Origin: Rodentolepis nana
Taxonomy: Eukaryota > Platyhelminthes > Cestoda > Cyclophyllidea > Hymenolepididae
NCBI GenBank assembly: GCA_900617975.1
Contig: UZAE01012025.1
Location: forward strand, 2,904 to 66,903
Length of the DNA stretch: 64,000 nt
Direction: 5' to 3'
Position 1 is the first letter of the stretch. Each line of letters starts with the position of its first letter. Below are positions 20,482 to 32,476 of this stretch, piece by piece. The notes beneath the pieces were generated by a model. That model had not been told where the DNA came from. It did no database searches and saw only the letters and a program-made list of their open reading frames with translations. The position numbers were made by a program, and so were the translations under genes.

Positions 20482-23400
20482 TCTATTATCAAGAAGCAAC
20501 CCAACAGTCTTTCCAGCGATTCAGTGTTTAAATTTTCATGGTCTCCCGCTTGTATTATAATAATCACCCCCTCCCCATTCCTTCAACAATTGTACAGTCT
20601 CAGTCATTCATTATGATGGTTGCTTGTTTGAAATCCTTGCTATTACCTCGCTCTGTGTGTTTCGTCGCATTGATTTGCTATTGTTATCATGCATTCAAAT
20701 AGACCCAGAGAGAGGCAGAGAGAGTGGTTAAAGTGATATAGTTGAGGACAACGCCACTTGGATTGTTCTAAGCACACTACCCTGGTGAATATTGAGATGA
20801 AGATTTCTTGAATGCCGAGTGAAAGAGGAAATGGAGAATGTGATGCATCGACCCCCTCCCAATTTTACTCCCAATCGATACCTCTCTCCTTTTACTTAAC
20901 TCCCCTTCTCTATTAATCCCTTATTGACGGTGTTGATGAGATAATCAGCCGCTTGAACAAAAGAAATACCTGAAGGGATCACTTTGTTCGTTCTTTTTTG
21001 CGATAGGATCCTCTCCAGTCACAAAGCATTAGCTCAGATACTTTAAAAAAGGCAAGTAATCATAACTAAGAAAATTATCAGTCGATATCAGTTTTTAAGT
21101 CTATATGCTTCAAAGGTTGATAAGGTCACGAACGCGTGCTGGCCGCTGGTCATTATGCTTACCCGTGATCATTATCCAGGCGCTCAGGCGACTACTTCCC
21201 TTGATAACAACAAAGAAGGAGACTTTCAATCATTCAGTATTGGTTCAACTTTCACTCGTCAACCCTTCAAAAAGATTTTGTACTTTACCTCGGAATCACC
21301 GCATTCCATTTATTTCAGAAATGCTTGCATCTGTTAATTGTCGGATTTTTTGAGGTTACTGTTTGGATGGAAATGAAGGCTTTCGATTAATGCTAGGCCA
21401 GAAGTTGCATACTGCTCAAGTCAGTCAGCTGAATTATTTGGAGTATCTCGATCAACTTGGGTTTAGAAATGCCCTCCCCCCCCCACAAAATGAATGCGGC
21501 ATTGTAAGGACTGATAGGTGATGTGGTTTTACGGTGAGATCACCAAGGTTTGCATGTGGCTACGAGTGTATTGGGCTCTAGTGCAAGGAAAAATGAAATC
21601 AACAGAGCTGATGATAAGCATTGTAACGAAGAGACCATTCTATGAGAAACGTTGTCGAATTGATCCTATGTTGCATACGTAGACTGCTTAGTAATCCAGG
21701 AAATCTAGCGTTTCAAAGTAGGCACCGTATCTGAGTGTATATGCTTAATGGAGTTTGGGGGCCCTTATTTCAAAAATTCGAGTGTAATTTTTTGAAATAG
21801 TATTCGAGCATGTTGACATTTTATAACGAAATATTGGATAAAACGAGGACGTATTCTTTGAGACGGTAGCATGTAAGACGTTTAGAGATAAGATATCAGG
21901 TCTATATTTTGTCTCGGTATGCTATAGACATTGGGCAGATTATTTCCTCATCCACCTAATTAGTAGACCTATCAATGGAGAATAGAAGAAAGAGCTGTGA
22001 TCGCCTATTGGTGTTTGGGTCTTCAGTTACCAGTAGACCAAGATCTTTACCAATATGAACATTTCGAGCTCATGAAGTTCACTAGGTTTTTCCATCATCT
22101 AGAGGTCTTGACTATTACTGTAGATTCACCGACTCTTATGGAGTCATACAGGCGACTTGGAAACAGATCTAGCAGACGGACATGCCAATGAGGTCACAAA
22201 AGGTGAGAATTTAGGTAGCCAAAATACCAAGTTAATAGTTTTCGCTATTAATTTAGTCTTGACTAATTGGGACAGAAGCAAATATTACCGAAGGGTCAAT
22301 CACAATGAAGTTGAGAGAAGTGAAAACGTTAGTTCAGTCTGTGTTGAAAGATTTTCCAGCGAACTAATGAAATAGGAATTCTAATTAGGTAGCTTGGAAT
22401 TGAATCCGCAAACCAAATGAAGGCGCTATTCTCAGCTGTTGCTCTATCAACTTCCATGACCCCTCTTTGAACTCTGTTTAGTTGCTCCCCATGAAAAAGA
22501 CTATTGCCTAAATTTGTACTGCTGAGAGTAATAATATAGAAAAGTTGAGTGGTGGCGAAGCAATCCACGAGAAGAAAGACCAAAATTAATGGTAAGTAAG
22601 TGGTAACCGTACCGTGATTTTTACATCAAGGAGCTCTCAATGAAAAAAGTTACGTTTTCAAATATGGATGTTAGCAAGTAATTTTTCTCAATGAGTATGG
22701 GCTTGGAGAAAACGTCGCGTTAGGTAAAAACAGCTAGACGCTAGGAAAGATCGACAAATCGATATTCACGACCGCAGCAGCTAAATTTGGAGGATTTAAG
22801 TCGGTAGTTCTAATAAATTGACCAATGGACAGGTCATTGGAGGATGAAAAAATTAAAATTTCATGATTCGAACTCCATTTTAAAGATTCAAAGGTGATGA
22901 AAGATACCAATAGGTAAAGAGAGCTACTGAAATATGAAAATCTGATATATTAATACTTCAAGAGTTTATTTCGAAAATATTTTCAAATTTTCTCGGATTT
23001 CGGCCCAATAGGAGTTGGCTATCTTCATATTCTTCAGTTACTGCGGAAAGGAATGCGTATGCAACAAGCAAAAACGCAAAAAAGGTATACGGCTTATATT
23101 GAATCACAACTATTTACTAATGACGTCTCTGCTGAAAAGGTGGAGTGAATTGCACTCTTGTTGATGTGCAAAGATGAAGGCTGCTGGCAAAAGTGAATGA
23201 GAAATTTAAATATGGAAAGCGTTTAGAATATGGGTGATTATCTGCTAGTCGAAAAGCTGCATTCTTTCCTGTAATAGGACTATAAATCAAATTAATTGAA
23301 GTGCAGGTAGAGGTTCCGTAAACATTACAGGAACCATCATGCAATTAGTGGATGGCGCCTAACATGTCCGTTGATGAAGTCAAAGGCCTCAGGCCAGGTC

Positions 23401-23736
23401 CCATTTATGCTCCCCGAGAAGGCAAAATGGTCAATCGCTTTGGAGTTAGTGGGCAAATTTGAGCCCTAAAATGCTAACCTGTACGAGGTTTTGATGCCGA
23501 TTTTTGTCACAACGTAACGTGGAAGAAATTATGACTGACGTCAAAATTCCCACGCAGAGTTGGAAAATGTATCGACACTAAACCGACATTTACGCTCAAG
23601 TTCTTGTCTTATTGGCTTTTGGCAATGAATGCGACCAGTGCTCCTAGAAACTAGTCAGTTTGGATGAGGATTCTAATCGCTATAGACGTCAACTATATGA
23701 AGCAGAATAAGGTTCCTATATATCGCTTAGGGGCTC
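20482..23736. other. TTBK 3' flank and intergenic DNA, no gene seen
   Basis: The first few hundred bases after the TTBK stop are presumably 3' UTR; I found no clear AATAAA before 21,100. The rest holds only short open frames with no recognisable domain. No tRNA-like structure was noticed. Confidence 0.5.
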
Positions 23737-24001
23737 GCGATAGACATGATCCACCCTGGGCAAAGTATACACATATGGAAAAAAAGTCTATCAACTGGCC
23801 GTTGACTTCCGACTTTATGCTACCATGACCCCACTGAATGCCATATTCGACCACTTCCACAGCACTCGCCTTACTTTTTTATCTACCTTTGTGTCTGTCT
23901 GTCACATCAATTCGGCACTCTTCTCTTACTCTTCTCGACTTTTAGTGACTTTGATGTTACTCCCCTCCTTGATCCTGTGTGAGAAGCTACTGTGAATTCT
24001 C

Positions 24002-24523
24002 ATGGATAAATTCATCATCACCTATGGTAATAGATCAAGTCATCTGAAAACGCAATCTGGTCTAATACAGAAAGCCATAGAACAAAAAAGCCTCCCTCTA
24101 TTCATGAACCCATTAGCAGACACTGATGTAGTGTGTTGCACCCAACTGCTCGACTTCTTCAGGAAATCAAACACCCCTCCAGAACAAATGCGCTCACTGG
24201 CCCTTGAGACAATCAATGTCAACTATCCTGCAGATCAATGGCTCCAAGTCTTCCCTGATGGGTCATACATAGAAAGCCAAGCAAACGTTGGTGCAGGTGT
24301 CTACTCTGAACTCTTCTCTTTCTACGCATCAGCGGGACACAATAGATCCGCTTTCGAAGGAGAAATAGAGACCATTAGGATAGCACTAAGCCAATTATTT
24401 GGCCTGGATACGAAATTCACCAAAGCCTGGCAAAACACCTTCACAGATTGGGAGTATACACTCAACCCATCAAAACACCTTCACAGATTGAGAGTATACA
24501 CTCAACCCACATACTCTATGTAA
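24002..24523 (+). pseudogene. Retrotransposon RNase H-domain fragment
   Basis: This is a 173-codon open frame beginning at ATG. Residues about 70-140 look like a retroelement-type RNase H: LETINVNYPADQW, then FPDGSYIE with the first catalytic Asp, a GAGVYSELFSFY strand, and EGEIETIRIALSQL with the catalytic Glu. The later catalytic aspartates are missing because the frame runs into a 40-bp direct duplication and then the tandem array. There is no reverse transcriptase or integrase beside it. Alanine-leucine-glutamate followed by YP and W before the DGS motif is common in non-LTR retrotransposon polyproteins, so a non-LTR source is likeliest. As it stands it cannot encode an active enzyme. Confidence 0.7.
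24431..24510 (+). repeat. Two-copy 40-bp direct repeat
   Basis: Positions 24,431-24,470 and 24,471-24,510 are copies starting CAAAACACCTTCACAGATTG, differing at only two positions. The duplication falls inside the RNase H frame and adds residues to its C-terminus. Confidence 0.9.
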
Positions 24524-24800
24524 CCTACAGGAGGAAATGGAGAAGTCCCACCTGTCTATGTGACCTACAGGAGGAAACGGAGAAGACCCACCATATGTAA
24601 CCTACATGAGGAAATGGAGAAGACCCATCTGATCTGTAACCTACAGGAGGAAATGGAGAAGACCCACCTGATGTGAAACCTACAGGAGGAAATGGAGAAG
24701 ACCCATCTGATTCTCTACAGGAGAAAATGGAGAAGACCCACCTGATTCGGTGTTCACCAGAGGAGGAAATGGAGAAGACCCACCTGATTCGATGTCCAGC
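24521..24800 (+). repeat. Minisatellite, about seven units of 37-42 bp
   Basis: Each unit centres on GGAGGAAATGGAGAAGACCC, followed by ACCTGAT and a variable GTAACCTACA spacer. Units vary in spacer length and carry point changes, so the array is not freshly expanded. It lies between the RNase H fragment and the resumed SINE-like 3' section. Confidence 0.9.
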
Positions 24801-24900
24801 TCACGGAAAGCCAGAGATACTGCTACTAATTAACTGCTATATATGTACCCCCACCCATGGGGAAAGCTGAAGTTAACTTAGGGGCTAGTGATAAATATCA

Positions 24901-25169
24901 TTTATTTATTTCAAATGGCAGGCGTTTTGATATTTATCATCAGCCCTTTAGCTGACTTCGGACTTCACAGGGGGAGGAACATCAAAGTAACAGAAAATCG
25001 AGGGGTGGGGAACAGAAGAGTGATTTAAAGATGTAAAGAGACAGACATGAAGACAGAGAAAAGGTAGGATGAGTACTGCGCCAGAAGTCAATCGCCAGTT
25101 AATAGACTTTTTTGCTGTATGAGTATACGTTGCCCAGGGTGCACCACGTGGAGGTAAGTCTATCACGCA
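24901..25169 (-). mobile_element. SINE-like element, near full length, antisense
   Basis: Read on the minus strand this copy runs from GATAGACTTACCTCCACGTGG through CACCCTGGGCAACG and the pyrimidine-rich middle to GCCATTTGAAATAAATAAA. It lies tail to tail with the composite copy to its left. Confidence 0.75.
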
Positions 25170-25172
25170 CCC

Positions 25173-25294
25173 CGTGATAAATATCATAAAGTCTGCCATT
25201 TGAAATAATAAAATGTTACTCCCCTCTGCAAAGCCCGAAGTCAATTAGTGTGCTGTTGATAGCGATCATAAAGCCTGCCATTTGCTATAAATAA
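25173..25294 (+). mobile_element. Two truncated SINE-like 3' ends in tandem
   Basis: Two successive fragments each end in the family tail: GATAAATATCATAAAGTCTGCCATTTG with AATAA (to about 25,212), then CCCCTCTGCAAAGCCCGAAGTC through GCCATTTGCTATAAATAAA (to about 25,294). Both lack the 5' half, so this locus is a nest of repeated insertions or a rearrangement. Confidence 0.65.
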
Positions 25295-28200
25295 ACATAT
25301 CGCCTATCTCTGAGCCTGTGGTAGTTCAGGAATTGTTTATATATAATTTAATTGACTACCTATTCAACTACGATCTCAAACTATATCTTGGAAAAAAGCA
25401 CTCACTACCCTCCTCACCCCTGAATACAATTTAGTACCCACACTCAGTTATTCCACCCAATCTCCAACCTCCCAATTATCGTTAGTTCGATTTGTTTTAG
25501 GTGCTCAAAAATTTCAATCCCACATAAACTTGCTCACTTGACCGCCTGCTCTCGCCATTTGAAACCTCCGACTTTTCGTGCGTATTTTCCTCTCCCAGGC
25601 AACCAGGAGTCTTTGTACCTTCTCTCTTATTCCACCATCTTAACTGCTTGTACCACGTTTATTAAAATTGTCCTTCTCTACAGCGTAATTTGGGACTATT
25701 TAAGCTAACTTCGTTGTTATCGATTTTATGGGAATTCTCAAAAATTACATGGATTATTACTTTCAAATACCATACTTAAGCCTATATAGCGAAGCAAATA
25801 ACATAAACTACCCAGGGGGCAGATGATCATTTGTTATGTATTTCAACAATTTCCGTTTGCATTGTTAGTCTGAGAACAATGCACATAGAAAAATGTGAGG
25901 GGCGATGTGTCTAAAAAATCCCATTGTTTTTGTGTTCAGCTCCTCCAGATTACCATATCGACTATTAAACTAATGTTCCCACTAAGACCAAATTCAAAAT
26001 TCGCTATGTGGGTAGGGGGGTCGAAGTAAGCCGAGATCTAGGCGCATCATAGAAGCGTAAATGGACACATTAGCACTGTGTTGTAGGAAGTGAATTGTTG
26101 GCCAATTAATGATTTGGCAAGCTTTCGTGCAGATACAACTAAGGTGCATCAGACAAAAATGCATTTGCCTTGATCATTCAGTATTAAAATGCAACAAGGA
26201 GATGGAATATTAAATGCACTATTTAGTGATGTGAAGAGAAAGGTTAATTGGGACTTCTGTGAGCGTTCCGTTTAAGCCTAGTTTTTATGACGAGTGGGTA
26301 GAAGTTGAAGAAAGTGGACTTTATTTGATTGTAGAAGAAATGCACAAAATCCTGCTAGAGGGGGGGGGGAGTGCAGAGTCGTTGGTTGGCATACATCGGA
26401 ATCACATGATATTAAAATAGCAAAGCCCTTTAGAATTCATTCGTGGTGGACTCTAATTCCATCGGATACAATTAATTTTCATAACAAAATTCCTCATCCG
26501 GGCATCAACGTTCTTCATATTATTGTGGTTTTAACTTATGCCCCTGAAGGCAGCAATTGTCATTCAATCCTTAAGTGCTTAACGTCATTTAGTAATACTA
26601 CAGTTCCAACATAAAGAATGAATTGCAAACTAAGTAACCACAAAAATGTCCTGAATTATTAAAGGTACTCTCTCTCTCTCGCTCTATAAATCTCGAGTAT
26701 CCGTCGCAGTTCTTAATGATAAGGAAATGGAAAAATGATGTGCAGCTAATAGGAAAGTAAACTAATCACAGCTACTACGTGGATGCATTCGAGTATCATA
26801 CGGAACAACAAAGGTAACCTCACAACGAGCAAGCACATACTCGAATACATTGATCGACAATAAAAATAGATGAATAAATAATAATACTGTTATGCTATAA
26901 CTTTAGTGACTAATCAGGTAAGCCACCCAATCTCAAAAGCAAAATTGTGATTTCACGAGTTGAATCGATGGATTGCATGACCTCTGTTATGGAAGCGCCA
27001 ACGAATGGTAAGACCAGTTATTCCGCAAAACTAAAGAGACATTATTTCGAATTTTTAAATTTTGGTTTTAGAGAGGAAGCGAAATGAAGTGTTCCAGTGA
27101 AAAGTCTGCCAATATCGATTAAAAACACATCCAGGCTAATATTCCAGGTAAACTCTAATTGACTGAGAAGGACACTAGGAATGGAAGCTTGAGAGCATAA
27201 TCATTAAACTACATCTCGATGCCAACCGCTTTTATAAAATCAGCATCGTGTTGTACGATACAATCGAATTTAAATGGAGCTTATTTTTGCATTCAAATAA
27301 CACCAACTTAGTAATCAAAACAAATTAGAAAACAAGGTATTCACTCTCTGATAGAGGAAAATGCTATAAGCAAAAATGGAGTTAAGTGCGTATTGAAAAC
27401 AAATAGTGATTCTTGCCAGCAAATGGTAAAACGTATATCCAACAAAAAAGGTAATCGATTGGGACAGCCAATTATAATTCTTTTTAAAAAATGAGAAATT
27501 GAGGAAAGTGAAAAGGGAACAATAACCTTCCTCTCGAATTCCAGGAATGGAATTTTGAGATTGAATTGGTCGGGCATATGCAAGGCACAAAAAACCGACT
27601 AGGAAGTATAGACATTCGCCCTTGTGAAATCTCGAATACAAATTCGATAAACTGCCCACTGATTGGTTGAATGCACTACGCGTGTACATTGGCGCATGGA
27701 AGTGGGCAGACGCCAGAATTCCATAAATCACGCAAGGAAATTTAATAACAAACGCACTTACAAATCCCCAATCTATTGGCACATTTTTATGCACCAAAAT
27801 TTAAAATTGGCATACCGATTTTATCACATCTCCCAACAAGTTTTGGATTGTGAAATTAAATATGCTTTGGAATAAACCAATAACCGATAGCTGATAATAT
27901 TAACTTATTTTAACAATTATTCCGCAACTAAAGAGGTCGGGAAGTGTCCCCAACCTATCTATTAATCTTCGTTAATTCCAAATGTACAGCGTTCTCGATT
28001 AAAAGGGAAATTTCAAGAAACCGGGAAATCCCCGGTTTTAACTAAATTCTAAAAAAACCTCATCATTGATATGTTGTGAAAGTCATCATGGCTTGAGTCG
28101 AAAGGAAACAATAATAACTGGAATGAAAGCTAGCATAAAGAAACCAAGACATTATGGAAATTTTTGGTTTGATCTAGCTGTCATAGCCAAAATAGATGGA

Positions 28201-29220
28201 GCGTAAACTCCACTGAGAAATGAACGCGGAAATGTTTGGCAGAAAAGAAAGCGCTTCAGTACAAATCTCTTAGAAGGACCATTTGAGAGACAATGAGCAA
28301 CAAACCATGCCCCATTCTTTCAATTTGAGTTTTAATTTAAGTTATTATCCCCTTCCATGAGGCAAAAACTCGACCCTTTCCAAGCGTTATATCCATGCAA
28401 CGGCCAGTTAGATTAGAAAATAGACGGCCCTGCTATAATAATTACGCAATATTTCACAACAAACAAGAACGCCATTACAGAAGGAACTCGCTCGTTTATG
28501 AAAGTGCACTTAGTGGAATGAAGTGTCAAACAATCAACACATTAAATGACAAGGCTAAGAGAGAAGTTAAGATTCCGACTTAGTTGGAGAAAGTCACTGA
28601 AAAAATTGGTGAGATGAACATTGAGTTACAAAATAACTATTTGGGCTCAAGGCACTGTCCCAGATGGAATGGAATGTCCACAACACGCAAGCACTTTCGA
28701 ATTAATGGAAGTGATGTGAAAGATAGCATAGTATTACATAAATTAGTGTCGAGATTGCATATGGGATTGAAAAAAAACTTAATAATCATCTAACTTAATG
28801 AAATAAGTGGAATAAAAAGACTTAATTTAACATGTAACTCTTTAAGTTAGATAAAATAGTGGTTGTTTAATTATGTCCTGGTAATTAGAAATTATAACAA
28901 AGCCACTCCTGATCAAAAGCGGTTCTCGCAAACGCATTTACAGTTAGAGAATAAAAGCTGCAATTAAATCTAAGCTATCTTAGAATAATTACCTCTCGAA
29001 TGATTCTACTGACATTTAATAGGTAGCAGTGATTACGCTCTGAAGCACAATTTTTGGAATAATTCCATTACCAAACACCTTGAAATTCTTGTTAACCAGT
29101 ATCGCTTGCAATTGGCTATTAATTTGAAATTCAAACAGTGATAAGAACTGAAAAATTTATTATGAGTGCAGCCCTATGGTCAGTCAAAAATAATGTCGGA
29201 TAACAAAATTCTTTTGCTTT
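25295..29220. other. A-rich intergenic region, no recognised gene
   Basis: The given strand is A-rich, like other minus-transcribed parts of the window. I recognise no conserved protein. A (CT)n run lies near 26,670. The only long open frame is the minus-strand one at 27,315-27,797, listed separately. Confidence 0.45.
27315..27797 (-). CDS. Uncharacterised hydrophobic open frame, possibly chance
   Basis: This is a 160-codon open frame starting at a non-ATG codon, with several hydrophobic stretches that would score as membrane segments. I do not recognise a family. A T-rich strand produces F, L, I, S and Y by chance, which weakens the membrane reading, and another frame on the same strand is also open for 80 codons. 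Its length and its W, H, C and G content are slightly more than I would expect at random. No splice sites or start context support it. Confidence 0.2.
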   Translation of the reverse strand: MVHKNVPIDWGFVSAFVIKFPCVIYGILASAHFHAPMYTRSAFNQSVGSLSNLYSRFHKGECLYFLVGFLCLAYARPIQSQNSIPGIREEGYCSLFTFLNFSFFKKNYNWLSQSITFFVGYTFYHLLARITICFQYALNSIFAYSIFLYQRVNTLFSNLF

Positions 29221-29232
29221 AATATTAAAAAG

Positions 29233-29549
29233 ACTTACCTCCACGTGGTGCACCCTGGGCAACGTGTACTTACACGGCAAAAAAATCTATTGATCGGCAG
29301 TTGACTTCTGACTTCAAATTTCTATGGCTCCACTATTTTTTATATTCGACCCCTTCCAAAGCACTCATCTTACCTTTTTTATGCCTTTGTGTCTGTCTGT
29401 CTGTCTCTTTTACCTCTGTGAATCATTATTCTGTCTCCCATCTCGACTTTGTGTCACTTTGATGTCCCTTCTCCTCTTCATGAAGCCCCGAAGTCAGCTC
29501 CAGGGCTAATGATAACTATCAAAACGCCTGCCATTTGATATAAGTAAAT
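29233..29549 (+). mobile_element. SINE-like element, full-length reference copy with target-site duplication
   Basis: This is the best copy of the family. It runs from ACTTACCTCCACGTGGTGCA, through CACCCTGGGCAAC and a pyrimidine-rich middle containing TGTCTGTCTGTCTGTC, to GCCATTTGATATAAGTAAAT. It is flanked by AATATTAAAAAG at 29,221-29,232 and 29,550-29,561, a perfect 12-bp duplication. No protein is encoded. The 3' end is A/T-rich, and the duplication length fits target-primed reverse transcription. I see no obvious tRNA-like A and B boxes, so the usual SINE head is not evident. Confidence 0.8.
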
Positions 29550-29561
29550 AATATTAAAAAG

Positions 29562-30749
29562 TAACGGTTCATGTGTTGAATGGATTGAATCGACATTTAA
29601 ACACAGGAATGTGAATAAATTAATATAAACGAATGCATCGATTTGGCTCAGAAGCAAAGGACAGTTGTGATGTGAGGGAGGTGGTACCACCACTGACTGA
29701 TACTCTCAAGTGCCCGATCATGACTCAAAGAAGGTAAAAAGGAAACAGTGACAAGGCCACCGACTCAATGTAAGCAAGTAAGCAACAAACTCTAAATGCT
29801 ATAGTCATGAATACTGGCCCTTTGAAACGTCGGGTATTCCCACGTGAATTATGCGCCAAATAAGAAATTGGGCATTTTAATGTTTCCACAATTTGAATAA
29901 GGCGATACCCTTGACATCGCATCTACTTTTGAATTGCATCAAGTAGAAAAATAACCACCATCAAATTATTAATTCAGCTAATACAGACCTTTTTGTTTTT
30001 TATTCTGTTCGGGCAAGCTAACGAGTTACAGCTTAGGAGCCACGAAAGTAGAACAAATTCACAAGCATCGGAAGAAACTAGATAAAAACTAGTATACCAC
30101 AAAGACAAAAAAAGCCAAACAAACTGGTCTGACATACTTCAAATCAATTGCATTAACGGTTATCTTGAACATCGCTACTTGCGTTGTTAGTGGAGTAACA
30201 ATCTATGGCTATACGTAAACAGCGGTATGAATGAAAATGATCGCTCCTAATTTGACTGATCTTCAATTAGGGCTTTTAGGTTACCTCATGTATGCTAAAT
30301 ACGTGTTAACAATTTTCGCTGTTGAGTATACGATAATGTTCAGGAATCCAAAGCAGAAATAGTGAAAATTTGACTTGTTGTTCGAAAATATCTATTAACA
30401 AACCATTAGTCCATCTACACACAAATAATTCATGTAAAATAAAAGGTAAAACAACATTTATGTTAAAATATAAATAACCTAAATTTAAAGAAGAGATAAT
30501 TTGTACAAACTATATAAGTGTAAATGCTAATCAAAGCACTCCAATTAAAAATGTAAAAAGTTAATATCACTAATTCAATAACATATTTTTAATACTCTAT
30601 AGAAAAGGATAAATAAACACAATGTCCCAAAAAAGTGCATTTTACACATCATAAATCGCGAATGGACTGAATGCAATTTAACCCAGTCCACAGAAGTCTC
30701 GAGCAAAGAAAATCAATAGACAAAATCTGTATCACCCTCACAATTTTTC
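29562..30749. other. 3' flank of TVP23 and intergenic DNA
   Basis: No gene is recognised. The part nearest 30,750 should contain the TVP23 3' UTR (minus strand), but I could not pick out a canonical minus-strand polyadenylation signal. Confidence 0.45.
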
Positions 30750-31448
30750 TCATATCAAACTTTTCGGATGTTCTGGGACAGACTGTTGGTGATTTAATGT
30801 GTTTTCACCACCAGACCAGAGGTCCGAAAACACTGACTTAGCCACTGTGGCGGTCAAAAGCCCTCTAAGACCGTTCTTTGTTGAGTCATCACCGACAGGG
30901 GTTCCTTTGAAGCGACACCGGAGGTACCCGTAGGCATTCACGGAACAGGCTAAGAAACCACAGACAGCTACAAGGCACCAAGCAAGTTTAAGAGAGAAAA
31001 TAGCCACTAAAATCAAAAGTGCCCATATCAAAGGAAATGTTAAAAGACCAATCCAGAAAAGACGACCCGCCGATTTCCGCGAAGAACGCTCTCGATTGCT
31101 AATTGGACCATCATTAGCATCGAGTGCGGTGGAAGCGGATTCAAAGACCCATATCGATTCGCCGGTTTGATGATCATTTGAATTCCACCACCGAAGTCCA
31201 ACCAAAAGGCGACCAGATATATTTTTAACAAGCCAGAAATCAGCTGCAAATAGGGTGAGAAGAATAACAACAGGTGCAATAAAGGCGTTCGTAAACCAAG
31301 AGACGAAAAGATAAAAGATGAGGGCTATTGAACGTGCACCGAAGTGGCAAAGCAAAGCAAGACGACGTCGACGTACAAGTTGTCGGATAGAAGAATTATC
31401 GACCTCGGTGAGAGTGAGAACAACATCATCACGAGCAGTTTGATCCAT
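30750..31448 (-). CDS. TVP23: Golgi apparatus membrane protein TVP23 homologue
   Basis: A single-exon gene of 232 codons starts at an ATG at 31,448. The family (TVP23A/B/C in mammals, formerly FAM18) are small multi-pass proteins of late Golgi vesicles that help retrograde traffic. The family core is clear: hydrophobic segments at residues about 40-69, the signature DFWLVKNISGR (70-80) and LLVGLRWWN (81-89), then SIWVFES (98-104), two more membrane segments at about 131-171, and NAYGYLRCRF (171-180). Length is slightly above the usual ~200 residues because of a longer loop (105-128) and C-terminal tail. It has no introns, unlike its neighbours. The nearest gene, GFER, is divergent and begins about 1.6 kb away. 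Confidence 0.95.
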   Translation of the reverse strand: MDQTARDDVVLTLTEVDNSSIRQLVRRRRLALLCHFGARSIALIFYLFVSWFTNAFIAPVVILLTLFAADFWLVKNISGRLLVGLRWWNSNDHQTGESIWVFESASTALDANDGPISNRERSSRKSAGRLFWIGLLTFPLIWALLILVAIFSLKLAWCLVAVCGFLACSVNAYGYLRCRFKGTPVGDDSTKNGLRGLLTATVAKSVFSDLWSGGENTLNHQQSVPEHPKSLI

Positions 31449-32145
31449 AGTTGCTTCTATTTATTTTGATTCAAAGACCCAAACGGTAATCAAATAAAAT
31501 CACTAACATAAATACGCTTACAAGATAACTACCGCAATTTGAGATAAAATAACTCCAAAAGACTTACATTGCTCTGGAGCTCTTTGACTAACCCGGTCGC
31601 TTTGGAAATCATTAAAACAAAGTTTGAGTCAAATGCTATCTAAAGTAAGCAACTATTTATTCTAAAACCTAGGTATTAAACTACTAAATAAGTTGTTCAT
31701 TGTGTTTTAATTTAAGATCTTTATAAAACTTTAAATTTCTTTGGAATACTAAACAAATTTTAAAATGAAATAATCAAGATGATTGAATAAACTCTTTAAA
31801 AAAAGTGAAAATGAATTTTTTCAATAAAGATCCCAATCCAATTGATAGTGGCTTCTAACTGTCATACTTATCCTTAAATTACCATTGATTATTATTATTC
31901 GTAAAATTGATTTTTGTCTATTCCAATGATAGCGTCGTATTATCGTATAAATCCAGCCTTCTTGATGCACTTTTGCATTTCTTTACTGAACGATTACAGC
32001 ACAAAACAATATTTTCTGTTAATAATGATAGTCCGTGTACGCAGTGAAGGTACAAGTCGAGTATATCGTAACCTAAAAAATTTAATTGATACTTGTAATC
32101 TATAAAAAGCGTCCAAATCGGGTCTTATACACTGTAGAAAAATTT
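31449..32145. other. Upstream flank of TVP23, AT-rich
   Basis: This presumably contains the TVP23 promoter, but no specific element can be named. No coding signal. Confidence 0.4.
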
Positions 32146-32155
32146 TTTCAAGTAT

Positions 32156-32466
32156 TATTATTATTTTAAATTCAAATGGCAGATATTTTGATAGTTATCA
32201 TTAGCCATTTAGTTTACTTCGGCCCTCACAGAAGGAGGAACAGATTTATGATTCACAGGTGTAAAAGAGACAGACAGACAGACAGACAGACACAAAAGCC
32301 GAGAAAAGGTAAGATGAGTTTTGTGGAGGGGGTCGAATATGACATACTATCGGGCCATTGCAGTTTATAGCCAGAAATCAACTGCTGGATCATAGAATTT
32401 TCTGTGATATGAGTATACGTTGCTCAGGGTACGCCACATGGAGGTAAGTCTATCGCATATTAGTTC
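32156..32466 (-). mobile_element. SINE-like element, antisense, with 10-bp target-site duplication
   Basis: On the minus strand it runs from near GCGATAGACTTACCTCC through the internal section to GCCATTTGAATTTAAAATAA and a TAA-repeat tail. TTTCAAGTAT occurs at 32,146-32,155 and again at 32,467-32,476, flanking it. It has (CAGA)n on the given strand near 32,275. Confidence 0.75.
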
Positions 32467-32476
32467 TTTCAAGTAT

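Larger units (their letters stand above)
23737..24900 (+). mobile_element. Composite element: SINE-like ends enclosing a retrotransposon fragment and tandem array
   Basis: The left part (about 23,737-23,990) follows the SINE-like consensus from its 5' end (GCGATAGAC, CACCCTGGGCAA) through the internal pyrimidine-rich section. Where other copies run straight into the GAAGTC/GCTAA 3' section, this copy carries about 870 bp of other sequence: an RNase H-like open frame and a ~40-bp tandem array. The family 3' section then resumes at about 24,862 and stops at GATAAATATCA. Either foreign sequence was inserted into a SINE-like copy, or the short family is an internally deleted form of a longer element. 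It is joined tail to tail with the next copy. Confidence 0.6.

Noticed and set aside
24521..24800. Tandem array considered as a CRISPR
   Set aside because: Units are imperfect minisatellite repeats with no unique spacers, in a eukaryotic repeat cluster.
28395..28793. Two consecutive in-frame open stretches on +
   Set aside because: Separated by a stop, with no splice sites or known domain.
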